From Desulfolithobacter dissulfuricans (GTDB lineage: Bacteria; Desulfobacterota; Desulfobulbia; Desulfobulbales; Desulfobulbaceae): a DNA stretch of 64,000 bases. A model generated the notes under the pieces. That model ran no database searches. It saw only the letters and a list, made by a program, of their open reading frames with translations, and was not told where the DNA came from. Every line of letters starts with the position of its first letter. Positions within the stretch are counted from its first letter, which is position 1. Position numbers and translations under genes: made by a program. The stretch is taken from assembly GCF_025998535.1 (NCBI RefSeq), contig NZ_AP024233.1:2488001-2552000 (forward strand), in the 5' to 3' direction. This document shows, one piece after another, positions 8,701 through 17,293 of the stretch.

Positions 8701-10896
8701 GTGACTCCAGAAAAAGCCATTACAATTCAGTCGGTCGAGGAACTGGTCTGCAAAAATCAGTTCGGTACCTTCTTCGGGGTACCCCAGGATGTGTTTGACC
8801 GGGTATGGAACAATCTCTGCGGGCCAGACGGTAACTCCGTGGTATATATCTCCATGGAAATCGGCGCCGATCCCGACACCTTCCATCCGGTGCTTGATTT
8901 TCTTCTGGAAAACGATTTCACCACCAGCGGCGACGACCAGACCAGGCATTTCATCAACAAATATCTCCACGGCCCGCGCAAGATTCCCAATTACAGCGGC
9001 GGACTCGGTGTCCTGGCCGGAGATACCCTGAAGAGCTTTGCCGACCTGCAGATACCGGTCCTGGCAGTGAGCCTGCTCTACCGGGAAGGCTATTTTTCCC
9101 AAATCGTCGATTTCAATGTCGGCCAGATCGACCAGGCGACCCACTGGTCTCCCGAACAAACCCCGACCCTGTTCCTCCTCCGGGACCCTGACGAGCCCGA
9201 AAAACCCCTGGAAATCCCGGTTCCCTTCTACAACGAGTATGACCAGCCGACCATGGCCCGGGCCCAGGTGTGGATGAAACTGGAGGCCGGGGAGGAGCTG
9301 GACTATTTCGTGCCCGAGTTCCTGCTTGATTACGCGGTGCCCTCTTCACCCCCCTGGGTCCAGGAAGCGGCCAAGCGGCTCTACAACGCCAAATCCACCA
9401 TCATGAAGGCCAACCAGCGGCGGCTGCTGGGCTCGGGTATCCTGCCGCTCATGGAACGACTCGGCTTCACCGCCCGGACCCTGCACCTGAACGAGCAGCA
9501 CGGGGTGGCCGTCACCCTGCACCTGATCCTGAGGGAGTTGGAACAACGTCTGGGGCCGGATTACCACCAGAAGATGAGCGACAGCGATATCCTGGCCGCC
9601 GCCGACCAGGTAGCCAAGCGGCTGGTCTACACCATTCACACCCCGGTCAAGGCCGGCCACGACCGGTTCTCCCGTGAACTCTACGCCGGGATCAGCCATT
9701 CCACCTGCCAGCGGATCCTCGACCTGCTGGCCCGGGATGAGCAGTCGCCAAACGAATACAACTTCACGGCCATGGCCATGCGGGTGAACCGGGCGGTCAA
9801 CAGTGTCAGCCGGCTGCACCGCGATGTAACCCGTCGGCAGTTCCCCGACTTTGCCGACAAGATCACAGCCATCACCAACGGTGTCCACCACCTGACCTGG
9901 ATTTCCGAGGAACGGGCCCGGGTCTTCGATGCCCAGCCAGGCCTGGAAGACTGGCGCGACGATCCCGGCTGTTTTGCCAAGGCCGCACTGGAAAATGATT
10001 CCGGATTCCGAAACAACCTCGCCCGGGCCTGGAAACGGGATAACCAGACCCTGGTGGACCATATCAACACCATGCTGGCCGAACACCGGATCCAGATGAC
10101 CACCACCTGGATCGACCCGCCCAACTACCTTTCCTACCTGCATGAAGAAGGTGTCCTGCAGCCCGGGGTGTTCACCATCGGCTTTGCCCGCCGGTTTTCC
10201 ACCTACAAGCGGGCCAACCTGATCTTTGATGACCTGTCCACCCTGGTGGATATTCTCATCAAGGGCCGGTACCGGATCAACTTCGTCTTTGCCGGCAAAG
10301 CCCACCCGCAAGATGAGCCGGGCAAGACCGTACTCAAGGTGATCCTCGACAACCAGAAGGATCTCTTTATCCGCAGCCAGGGTCTGGCCCGGCTGGTTTT
10401 CATTCCCGGCTATGATATGCACGTCGCCAAGATGATGGTCTCCGGGGTCCATGCCTGGCTCAACAACCCCAAACGGCCCCTGGAAGCCAGCGGCACCAGC
10501 GGTATGAAGGCGGCCATGAACGGCGTACCCAATATCTCGGTCATGGATGGCTGGTGGGTGGAGGGCTACCACGGGGGCGCCACGGGCTGGAAATTCGGCC
10601 ATGAGGGGCCCATCGACGAACAGAGCCTGAGCGAGAGTCCCGATGCCCTGCTCTACCGCGAGGACTCCCTGGCCTTCTACCGGCTCCTGCCGGAAATACT
10701 CGACATGTTCTATAACCGTCCAGACGAGTACCTGGACCGGGCCATCCAGAACCTGAAAAGAAATGTGCCCATCTTCAATACCCACAGAATGGCCGCTGAA
10801 TACGTGAAAAAATATAACCTCAGGCTCACCGACGAGACCGCAAATCGCATAGATCACTTCGCCAAGCTGTACCACAGTGATCCGGAAAACGGTTGA
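8701..10896 (+). CDS. glgP: alpha-glucan phosphorylase
   Basis: A roughly 730-residue GT35 enzyme that releases glucose-1-phosphate from glycogen or maltodextrin. It matches the shorter alpha-glucan phosphorylase family: 'NYSGGLGVLAGDTLKS' early on, 'LHLNEQHGVA', 'IGFARRFSTYKRANLI' and the pyridoxal-phosphate loop 'EASGTSGMKAAMNGVPN' whose Lys binds the cofactor. 'SVMDGWWVEGYHG' follows as usual. The frame is open to TTG 8650; GTG 8701 is chosen because of the upstream promoter. No strong ribosome site is visible for either, so the start is uncertain by 17 residues. No other glycogen genes are next to it. Confidence 0.9.
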   Translation: MTPEKAITIQSVEELVCKNQFGTFFGVPQDVFDRVWNNLCGPDGNSVVYISMEIGADPDTFHPVLDFLLENDFTTSGDDQTRHFINKYLHGPRKIPNYSGGLGVLAGDTLKSFADLQIPVLAVSLLYREGYFSQIVDFNVGQIDQATHWSPEQTPTLFLLRDPDEPEKPLEIPVPFYNEYDQPTMARAQVWMKLEAGEELDYFVPEFLLDYAVPSSPPWVQEAAKRLYNAKSTIMKANQRRLLGSGILPLMERLGFTARTLHLNEQHGVAVTLHLILRELEQRLGPDYHQKMSDSDILAAADQVAKRLVYTIHTPVKAGHDRFSRELYAGISHSTCQRILDLLARDEQSPNEYNFTAMAMRVNRAVNSVSRLHRDVTRRQFPDFADKITAITNGVHHLTWISEERARVFDAQPGLEDWRDDPGCFAKAALENDSGFRNNLARAWKRDNQTLVDHINTMLAEHRIQMTTTWIDPPNYLSYLHEEGVLQPGVFTIGFARRFSTYKRANLIFDDLSTLVDILIKGRYRINFVFAGKAHPQDEPGKTVLKVILDNQKDLFIRSQGLARLVFIPGYDMHVAKMMVSGVHAWLNNPKRPLEASGTSGMKAAMNGVPNISVMDGWWVEGYHGGATGWKFGHEGPIDEQSLSESPDALLYREDSLAFYRLLPEILDMFYNRPDEYLDRAIQNLKRNVPIFNTHRMAAEYVKKYNLRLTDETANRIDHFAKLYHSDPENG

Positions 10897-10966
10897 GCAG
10901 CCGACCAGACCACAGTACACTGTGGCCAGATAAGCCGGCAACAGTTACCCAGAAGGAGAATACATC

Positions 10967-11392
10967 ATGGCAAAAGCCCATATAAGCCCCAATAACGCGG
11001 CCAACAAAACCATTGACGCCATTGATCGTAAACGGGAAAAGGAACGGCGTTTCATGCTGCGCAAGGCCCGGGACAACGCCCATGAACTGGCGACAGCCCT
11101 GGTCCAGCGGCTCATCGATGAGCACATCATCGAGACCAACTCGGACCGGTCCATCCGGGAATCCATGGAGAAACAGCTCCAGTCGCTGATGGACATGGAT
11201 GAGTTTGACCTGCAGTTCAAGGTAGCGCCCATCCGGACCCTTACCCAGGACCCCAATTTCGTCACCCTCTGCATCACCCAGTACATCATCGAGGACCTGA
11301 TCGATCATCCCCATATCCAGGATATCTTCGGCGATGATCTCGATGTTTACCGGGCCGTGGACTCCATCCTGTCAAGAATCCGCCCCCGCTGA
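10967..11392 (+). CDS. Unknown 141-residue cytoplasmic protein
   Basis: I do not recognise this gene. It has a strong ribosome site (AGAAGGAG, 9 bases before ATG) and encodes a charged, largely helical protein. Residues 20-50 are rich in Arg, Lys and Glu ('DRKREKERRFMLRKARDN'); 'DEFDLQFKVAPIRTLTQDP' in the middle looks like a compact core, and the end is acidic with 'IEDLIDHPHIQDIFGDD'. No signal peptide, membrane segment or Cys cluster is present. It follows glgP by 70 bases in the same direction and may share its transcript. Confidence 0.7.
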   Translation: MAKAHISPNNAANKTIDAIDRKREKERRFMLRKARDNAHELATALVQRLIDEHIIETNSDRSIRESMEKQLQSLMDMDEFDLQFKVAPIRTLTQDPNFVTLCITQYIIEDLIDHPHIQDIFGDDLDVYRAVDSILSRIRPR

Positions 11393-11482
11393 CCCGGTCA
11401 GCGGACCCGCCGGGTGCCAGGGGCACCCGTCCTGGGCCAGCTGACCTGAAACCGTTTACTGTTCCGTTATTTTTAACTCCCC

Positions 11483-12772
11483 ATGCCCAGTCGCTCCCGG
11501 AACACGCCTCCCTCGCTTGTCTTTGCCAACAGCCGGGGTGAAATCCTCGATTACGACGGTCTGCAGATGGCCGGGGCCGCCGCAACCAGCTTTTACGCCC
11601 CGGAACCAGGCGACCTGATCCCGCTGCCCGAAGGGAGCGAACTCTTTGTCCTGCCGGGCCGAAGGCCGGTGGGCATCGAACCGGAGACCGGGGAGCCGGC
11701 CCTGCTCGACACCAATCCCTATGAACCCGGAGAGACGGTCCAGGCCGTGGCCGCCTTCATGGCCCCGGCCCACACGGCCATCTACACCGCGGCCTACCAG
11801 AGCACGGACAAGGCTCCGCTTTTGCCGCTCTTTGCCTACACCGCGGTGGGCTGGCGGGACGGACAGTTCTGGGTGGCGGCCTTTCGCAGCGACAGGGACC
11901 GAAGGCAGGACGCGGATCAGTTTGACCAGAAAACCATTAATCGCAAAACCAGAAAACTGCTCAGAACCCATCCGGACAACCGTCTTATCCAGCATCTCGG
12001 CAAATGCTGCCTGACCTATGGCTGCCCGGCGGCGCGCAACTATTTTCTCGGCCGCTGGGAAGCGCCCCTGCCCTGTTCACCGGTATGCAACGCCGCCTGC
12101 CTGGGCTGCATCTCCCTCCAGCCCTCGGGCTGCTGCCCGGCAACCCAGGATCGGATCAAGTTCACTCCCTCGCCGGCCGAGCTTGCTGAAATCGCGACTG
12201 CGCATCTGAACAAGGCACCCCGGCCCGTGGTCAGCTTCGGCCAGGGCTGTGAGGGGGAACCGCTGCTCCAGGCCGCCACCATGGAACAGGCCATTCGCAA
12301 AATCCGGGCCCGTACCGACCGGGGGACCATCAACCTCAACACCAACGCCAGCCTGCCGGACGCCGTGGCCAGGCTGGCCGAGGCCGGGCTCGATTCCATC
12401 CGCGTATCCATGAACTCGGCCCGGGAGGAATACCACAGCCGCTATTATCGCCCCAGAGGATTCGATTTCCAGGACGTCTGCTGCTCCATCACGGAAATGA
12501 AATCACGTGGCCGGCACGTGTCACTCAACTATTTCATCCTCCCCGGTTTCACCGACGATCCCGAGGAGTTCGAGGCCCTGTGCGAATTGATCGAAGAGCG
12601 GCGGCCTGATCTTATTCAGCTACGAAACCTCAACATGGATCCCGAGCATTACCTGCAAAGCATCGGCTTCACCCCCTCGGGGCCACCACTGGGCATCCGG
12701 CACTGGCGCGACGAACTGAGGCGCCGTTTTCCCTGGCTGCATCTGGGCTACTTCAATCCGCCGCTTCGCTGA
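11483..12772 (+). CDS. Radical SAM protein
   Basis: A 429-residue protein with the radical SAM cluster motif CNAACLGC (Cys at about 202, 206 and 209), preceded by an extra Cys at 198. A TIM-barrel follows: 'SFGQGCEGEPLL' (GGE-like strand), 'TINLNTNASLPD' and 'GLDSIRVSMNS'. The 200-residue N-terminal region contains further cysteines ('GKCCLTYGCPAARNYF') and could hold a substrate-binding or auxiliary element. The substrate is unknown. Its last 20 bases overlap the end of the convergent dus gene. Confidence 0.8.
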   Translation: MPSRSRNTPPSLVFANSRGEILDYDGLQMAGAAATSFYAPEPGDLIPLPEGSELFVLPGRRPVGIEPETGEPALLDTNPYEPGETVQAVAAFMAPAHTAIYTAAYQSTDKAPLLPLFAYTAVGWRDGQFWVAAFRSDRDRRQDADQFDQKTINRKTRKLLRTHPDNRLIQHLGKCCLTYGCPAARNYFLGRWEAPLPCSPVCNAACLGCISLQPSGCCPATQDRIKFTPSPAELAEIATAHLNKAPRPVVSFGQGCEGEPLLQAATMEQAIRKIRARTDRGTINLNTNASLPDAVARLAEAGLDSIRVSMNSAREEYHSRYYRPRGFDFQDVCCSITEMKSRGRHVSLNYFILPGFTDDPEEFEALCELIEERRPDLIQLRNLNMDPEHYLQSIGFTPSGPPLGIRHWRDELRRRFPWLHLGYFNPPLR

Positions 12773-13784
12773 GCAGTTCCGGACTGACCAGCCGCTCTCC
12801 CATCTCTTCCATACCCCGGGGATCGTTCTGCCGGAAAAACTGCTCGGCCCGGGAAATCGCCTCGGCAAAGGACGTGCTGGCCTGCACCGAGGTAGCCAAC
12901 AGATGGCCGAAACTGTAGTTGAGGGCGAAATAATGGGTGAACTCCTTGAGCCGACCCAGGCGCCGCTCCGGCCGGAACCGTTCCAGGAGCGCGGTGGCGA
13001 AATGGCTGTACATGGCCGGCAGGGTCATGGCCGGTCGGGGAAGATCCAGGCCATATATCTCCCGGGCCAGCTCGGCAAACAGCCACGGCTTCTGCGGCGC
13101 AGCCCGGCCGATCATCAGTCCGTCGGCCCCGCTCAGCTCCAGGCAGGCCCGGGCGTCCTCCACCGAAAAGATACCGCCGTTGGCTATCACCGGGATGTCC
13201 AGCCACTCCTTGACCCGACCGATCCATTCCCAACGCGGTTTGCGACAGAACTGTTCGCCCCGGAGCCGCGCATGGACGGTCAGGTAATCTATCCCCTCCC
13301 CGGCAAGCATCAGGCAGAAATCCCGCAGTCCACGTTCATCCAGGGTCTCGCCAAGACGGATCTTGGCCGACAGCACCAGTTCGGTATGGCGTCGAACCTC
13401 GCGGACCAGAGCCCGCACCCTGTCGGGTGCAGCCATGAGCGAACTGCCGCCCCCTGCCTGCCTGACCCGCGGCGCCGGACAGCCGAGATTGATGTCCACC
13501 CCGTCGGCCCCGAAACGATGGAGGGCCTCCAGGGCCGGCCCGGCCTCCTCCGGCCTGGTGATGAACAGCTGGTAGCACAGCGGGTTTTCCTGCCCGGTGC
13601 GGACGAGCCAGGGAGAAACCGTGGGATTTTCCACCGGCAGCCGCCTTGCGGAAAGCATTTCCGTGTACAGCAGGCCAACCCCGCCACACTCACACAACAG
13701 GGTGCGAAGAGCACTGTGTGTCAACCCGGCCATGGGAGCAAGGAGAAGGGGAGGATCAAATTTCAGGTCACGTATTTCGAGCAT
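12753..13784 (-). CDS. dus: tRNA-dihydrouridine synthase
   Basis: A 343-residue FMN enzyme that reduces uridines in tRNA D-loops. Diagnostic segments are 'LLLAPMAGLTHSALR', 'GVDINLGCPAPRV' with the catalytic Cys at about 102, 'GGGSSLM', 'YLTVHAR' and 'VIANGGIFSVEDA', followed by 'GADGLMIGRAA'. The C-terminal helical domain (about 245-320) contacts tRNA. The Dus subgroup cannot be fixed from sequence alone. It is transcribed divergently from the fur-type gene. Confidence 0.9.
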   Translation of the reverse strand: MLEIRDLKFDPPLLLAPMAGLTHSALRTLLCECGGVGLLYTEMLSARRLPVENPTVSPWLVRTGQENPLCYQLFITRPEEAGPALEALHRFGADGVDINLGCPAPRVRQAGGGSSLMAAPDRVRALVREVRRHTELVLSAKIRLGETLDERGLRDFCLMLAGEGIDYLTVHARLRGEQFCRKPRWEWIGRVKEWLDIPVIANGGIFSVEDARACLELSGADGLMIGRAAPQKPWLFAELAREIYGLDLPRPAMTLPAMYSHFATALLERFRPERRLGRLKEFTHYFALNYSFGHLLATSVQASTSFAEAISRAEQFFRQNDPRGMEEMGERLVSPELLSEAAD

Positions 13785-13833
13785 AATTGTTGTCCTGGAA
13801 GGAAAAAAAAGGTTGAACCAGAATTCATATTCA

Positions 13834-13861
13834 TTGACATTCTCTCAGACCTTCGTATAAT
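13834..13861 (+). promoter_or_regulatory. Sigma-70 promoter for the Fur/PerR gene
   Basis: A perfect TTGACA at 13834-13839 and a perfect TATAAT at 13856-13861 with a 16-base spacer. The start of transcription is expected near 13868, about 70 bases before the ATG at 13939. Confidence 0.8.
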
Positions 13862-13871
13862 GCACCACTGA

Positions 13872-13883
13872 GAATGATTATTC
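13872..13883. promoter_or_regulatory. Candidate Fur/PerR operator
   Basis: GAATGATTATTC is an inverted repeat (GAAT-4-ATTC) resembling part of a Fur or PerR box. It sits just after the predicted transcription start of the regulator gene, a position suited to autorepression. Confidence 0.45.
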
Positions 13884-13938
13884 AAACTATCCTTTTGAAA
13901 GCTATATCCAACAAACCTCAGAATATACTCAAGAGCCA

Positions 13939-14346
13939 ATGAATGCACCAGCAGGCATGATTCGCCTTACCACCCAGCGACAGATAATTCTGGAAGAACT
14001 CTCCAAAGTCACAAGCCATCCGACGGCGAGCGAACTCTACGACATGGTTCGCAAGCGGCTGCCGCGAATCGGCCTGGGCACGGTGTACCGTAACCTGGAA
14101 CTGATGGCGGAAAACGGTATGATCCTCAAGCTGGAGGTCGGTGGCACCCAAAAACGATTTGACGCCACCACGGACCCGCATTATCATATACGGTGTTCCT
14201 CCTGTGGCAAGGTGGATGATATCGATGTGCCGGTTATCAAGGATCTGGTGGATGCGGCCTGCGCCTCGTCTTCCTACCAGATCCTCGGCCATCACGTGGA
14301 GTTCACCGGGATCTGTCCAGCCTGCCAGAAAGCCGGTAACGACTGA
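13939..14346 (+). CDS. Fur/PerR family metalloregulator
   Basis: A 135-residue dimeric repressor. The winged-helix domain (about 10-80) has 'HPTASELYDMV' and the recognition helix 'LGTVYRNLELMAENG'. The metal/dimer domain has 'DPHYHIRCSSCGKVDDID' and 'CPAC' near the end, the two CxxC pairs that bind structural zinc. The His/Asp pattern suits either ferrous iron or peroxide sensing; the spacing around 'HYHIRC' leans to PerR. A strong promoter and a putative operator precede it, which suggests autoregulation. The octahaem cytochrome gene follows about 250 bases later but has its own signals. Confidence 0.88.
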   Translation: MNAPAGMIRLTTQRQIILEELSKVTSHPTASELYDMVRKRLPRIGLGTVYRNLELMAENGMILKLEVGGTQKRFDATTDPHYHIRCSSCGKVDDIDVPVIKDLVDAACASSSYQILGHHVEFTGICPACQKAGND

Positions 14347-14483
14347 AAAAGATATAAAAGATATCTGCTGAAAACAGGTACCGCTTCACGCAGCTGCTGT
14401 CTTTTCCAGCATCACCAGGGTGGAGACAGAACAGGGTATGTGTATCTGTTTTTTCACGATAAATCTGAAAGGCTGTCCTTTTC

Positions 14484-14497
14484 TTGACTCAGGTCAA
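14484..14497. promoter_or_regulatory. CRP/FNR-type (HcpR-like) activator site upstream of the octahaem cytochrome
   Basis: TTGACTCAGGTCAA is a perfect TTGAC-N4-GTCAA palindrome. A -10-like CATAAT lies at 14523-14528, which puts the palindrome centre at about -42 to -45, the class II activator position for CRP/FNR proteins. HcpR proteins of anaerobes are known to use similar sites; which regulator acts here is inference. Confidence 0.6.
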
Positions 14498-14599
14498 GGA
14501 TGGGATGGCCTTTTTTTTGGTACATAATTCCTGTTTTTTTTCCTGGAAACGATGTAGTTTTATGAATCATTTCCATCCATTTAAAAAAGGAGGTATCCC

Positions 14600-15886
14600 A
14601 TGAACAAAATGACCTATGCGTTACTGGGCGCGGCAGCAGGAGCGCTGCTGCTGTCCGGATCCGCACTGGCCGGTGACAGCTGTATCGACTGTCACACCAA
14701 AGTATCCCCCGGGATGGTTCAGGACTGGAAGGTCAGCATGCATGCTGACAACGATGTCACCTGTTCCACCTGCCACGGTGAGGATCACAAATCAGCTGCT
14801 GACTACAAGCTGGCCAAACTGCCGGACGAAAAAGTCTGTGCCGAGTGCCATCAGGAGCAGTACGACCAGTTTGCCAGGGGCAAGCACAACCACGGCTGGA
14901 CCTCTCTCAACGCCATCCCGGCGACCCACATGGCTCCCGATGAGCTGATCGAGGGTGGCCGCGGCTGCGGCGGCTGCCACAACATGGGCATCAAGACCGA
15001 GGCCCAGAAGGAAGAACAGCGCAAAAAGGGCTACCGCTACCAGAACAACTCCTGCGACGAGTGCCACACCCGTCATTCCTTTTCCAAGAAAGAGGCCCAG
15101 AATCCCCGCGCCTGCCAGCAGTGCCACATGGGTTATGACCATCCCCAGTGGGAGATGTGGTCCAGTTCCAAGCATGGTGAGCGCTATTTTGCCAAGGAGG
15201 CCGGATTTCTGCCTGAAGGCGCCGCCGCCCCCACCTGCCAGACCTGCCACATGCCCGACGGTGACCATGAAAACCGCACTGCCTGGGGTTTCCTCGGCGT
15301 CCGTCTGCCTCTGCCCGATGATCCGCAGGCTGCCGCAGACCGGGTGACCATTCTCAAGGCCCTCGGTGTCCTGGATCCGGAAACCGGCAAACCGACTCCG
15401 ATCCTCGATGCAGTCAAGGCCGTGGACATGGCCCGGCTCTCCCAGGAAGCCTGGCAGAAAGAGCGGGACAAGATGCTCAAAATCTGCGCCCAGTGCCATT
15501 CCGAGAGCTATGCCCGCGAGCAGCTGGAGATGGGTGACTCCATCATGACCAAGTCCGACCGGCTCATGGCCGAGGCCATCGAGACCGTGGCGGCCCTGTA
15601 CAAGGACGGCATCATCAAGAAGCCGGCTGGCTATCCACATAACTACCCGTTCCTGCTGACCTTCATGCATACCAACGGTGCGGCCTGGGATCAGGACCTG
15701 GACAAGCTGTCCTACATCGACCAGGTACTGTGCCAGATGTACATGAAGCATCGCATGCGGGCCTACCAGGGCTTCTTCCACGTCAACCCGGATTACGCCT
15801 ACTGGTACGGCTGGAACGAGCTGACAAAAGACCTGGGCGAGATCAAGGAACTGGCCAGAACCATGCGGGCAACCCATGGAAAATAA
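14600..15886 (+). CDS. Octahaem c-type cytochrome, hydroxylamine oxidoreductase (HAO)-like
   Basis: A 428-residue periplasmic protein: signal peptide 1-24 (cleavage after ALA), then exactly eight CxxCH haem sites at about 28, 55, 80, 123, 152, 172, 213 and 296. The wide gap before the eighth and a C-terminal helical region without haems match the HAO fold. In ammonia oxidisers HAO oxidises hydroxylamine; in anaerobes related proteins reduce nitrite or hydroxylamine to ammonium. Tyrosines at 399, 401 and 403 lie in the C-terminal region where HAO has its P460 cross-link, but whether one is equivalent cannot be judged here. GGAGG precedes the ATG, and an FNR-type site lies upstream. No quinol-oxidising partner gene is adjacent. 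Confidence 0.85.
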   Translation: MNKMTYALLGAAAGALLLSGSALAGDSCIDCHTKVSPGMVQDWKVSMHADNDVTCSTCHGEDHKSAADYKLAKLPDEKVCAECHQEQYDQFARGKHNHGWTSLNAIPATHMAPDELIEGGRGCGGCHNMGIKTEAQKEEQRKKGYRYQNNSCDECHTRHSFSKKEAQNPRACQQCHMGYDHPQWEMWSSSKHGERYFAKEAGFLPEGAAAPTCQTCHMPDGDHENRTAWGFLGVRLPLPDDPQAAADRVTILKALGVLDPETGKPTPILDAVKAVDMARLSQEAWQKERDKMLKICAQCHSESYAREQLEMGDSIMTKSDRLMAEAIETVAALYKDGIIKKPAGYPHNYPFLLTFMHTNGAAWDQDLDKLSYIDQVLCQMYMKHRMRAYQGFFHVNPDYAYWYGWNELTKDLGEIKELARTMRATHGK

Positions 15887-15920
15887 CGGGCCGATCTCCT
15901 GATCAGACCGCTTAAACGTC

Positions 15921-15953
15921 AAAGGCGGCAGTCCCTCTGGGGCTGCCGCCTTT
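15921..15953 (+). terminator. Rho-independent terminator of the octahaem cytochrome gene
   Basis: AAAGGCGGCAG and CTGCCGCCTTT form a long GC-rich stem around a short loop (about 14 pairs counting the inner CCC/GGG), followed by six T residues, 35 bases past the stop. Confidence 0.9.
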
Positions 15954-16022
15954 TTTGTTTGCTTATGGGGCGAATTTGATATCTCAGAGATTACACCGGC
16001 CGACAAGCGACCGGATGCACGG

Positions 16023-17237
16023 TCAGCTGAAAACCACCTGGCAGAACTTCCTTTTTCCCACCTTAAGCAGAACTTTCCCACGGGCAGGGATATTGGTATC
16101 CACCGACGTGACCTTGTCACCATCCACAGAAACCGCGTTCTGCTTGATCATCCGCCGTCCGTCTGAAGTGGATTTGACAAGTCCCGCTTCAAGCAGCAGC
16201 CTGGGCAGCCAGATCTCCTCCTCATCCACCTGCAGTCTGCATTCAGGAATCTCGTCTGGCAGCTCATGCTTCTTGAATACCTGATCAAAGTTCTTTTCCG
16301 CAGCAGCCGCCGCCTCGGGGTCATGAAAACGGGCGGTCAATTCACGTGCCAGCTGCATCTTGACGGCCTTTGGATGGATCCGGCCGGCCGCCATATCCTC
16401 TTTCAGGGCCTGAATCTCTTCGGTGGACAGGTCGGAGAGCAGCTCGTAATAGCGAAACATCAGCTCGTCGCTGATGGACATGATCTTGCCAAAGATATCA
16501 TCCGGGCTGTCGGTGATGCCGATATAGTTGCCGAGCGACTTGCTCATCTTGTTGACCCCGTCGAGCCCTTCAAGCAGCGGCATGGTCAGCACCACCTGGG
16601 GCTCCTGGCCCCGGCTGCGCTGCAGGTCCCTGCCCATGAGCAGGTTGAAGAGCTGATCCGTACCACCCAACTCCACGTCCGCTTCAAGGGCCACGGAGTC
16701 ATAACCCTGGATAAGGGGATAAAGAAATTCATGGATTGAAATGGGCCGGCCGCTTTCAAACCGTTTCTTGAAGTCATCCCGCTCCAGCATCCTGGCCACA
16801 GTGAGCTGCGAGGCCAGGCGGATCATGTCATAGGAAGAGAGCTCGCCGAGCCAGGTGGAGTTGAAGACCACCTTGGTCCGGGTGGGATCAAGGATCTTGA
16901 ACACCTGTTCCTTGTACGTTTCGGCATTGCGTTCCACGTCTTCCCTGGTCAGCGGCGGCCTGGTGTCGGACTTGCCGGTGGGATCGCCGATCAGGCCGGT
17001 GAAATCACCGATCAGGAAATAAACCTGGTGGCCAAGCTGCTGAAAATGGCGCAGCTTCTGCAGGAGCACCGTATGGCCGAGATGCAGATCAGGCGCCGTG
17101 GGATCAAAACCGGCCTTGATCTTGAGCGGCTGACCTGTTTCCACGGACCGGGTCAGTTTCTTCACCAGGTCGTCCCTGGAGATCAGGTCCACCGTACCTC
17201 GCTCGATGAGCGCTATCTGTTCTTCAACGGATTTCAT
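16023..17237 (-). CDS. tyrS: Tyrosyl-tRNA synthetase
   Basis: A 404-residue class I synthetase. The HIGH motif is 'HLGH' at about 52-55, the tyrosine pocket includes '[12 protein letters not shown]' and '[15 protein letters not shown]', and the second signature is 'KMSKS' near 230. A C-terminal S4 domain is present ('[25 protein letters not shown]', conserved in two parts). The layout is that of the TyrZ-like bacterial type. ATG at 17237 is preferred over an in-frame TTG three codons earlier. It follows rny by about 50 bases on the same strand, likely in one transcript. Confidence 0.95.
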   Translation of the reverse strand: MKSVEEQIALIERGTVDLISRDDLVKKLTRSVETGQPLKIKAGFDPTAPDLHLGHTVLLQKLRHFQQLGHQVYFLIGDFTGLIGDPTGKSDTRPPLTREDVERNAETYKEQVFKILDPTRTKVVFNSTWLGELSSYDMIRLASQLTVARMLERDDFKKRFESGRPISIHEFLYPLIQGYDSVALEADVELGGTDQLFNLLMGRDLQRSRGQEPQVVLTMPLLEGLDGVNKMSKSLGNYIGITDSPDDIFGKIMSISDELMFRYYELLSDLSTEEIQALKEDMAAGRIHPKAVKMQLARELTARFHDPEAAAAAEKNFDQVFKKHELPDEIPECRLQVDEEEIWLPRLLLEAGLVKSTSDGRRMIKQNAVSVDGDKVTSVDTNIPARGKVLLKVGKRKFCQVVFS

Positions 17238-17293
17238 ACCATTCAATCCAGCGTGGATTCTCCACCACTCCGGGCCCGCGCGGCACCAGGTGG

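Noticed and set aside
9346-10941. A 531-codon minus-strand frame opposite glgP
   Set aside because: It mirrors the coding strand of a clear GT35 enzyme and has low-complexity Gly/Val/Asp composition, as expected from antisense GC-rich codons.
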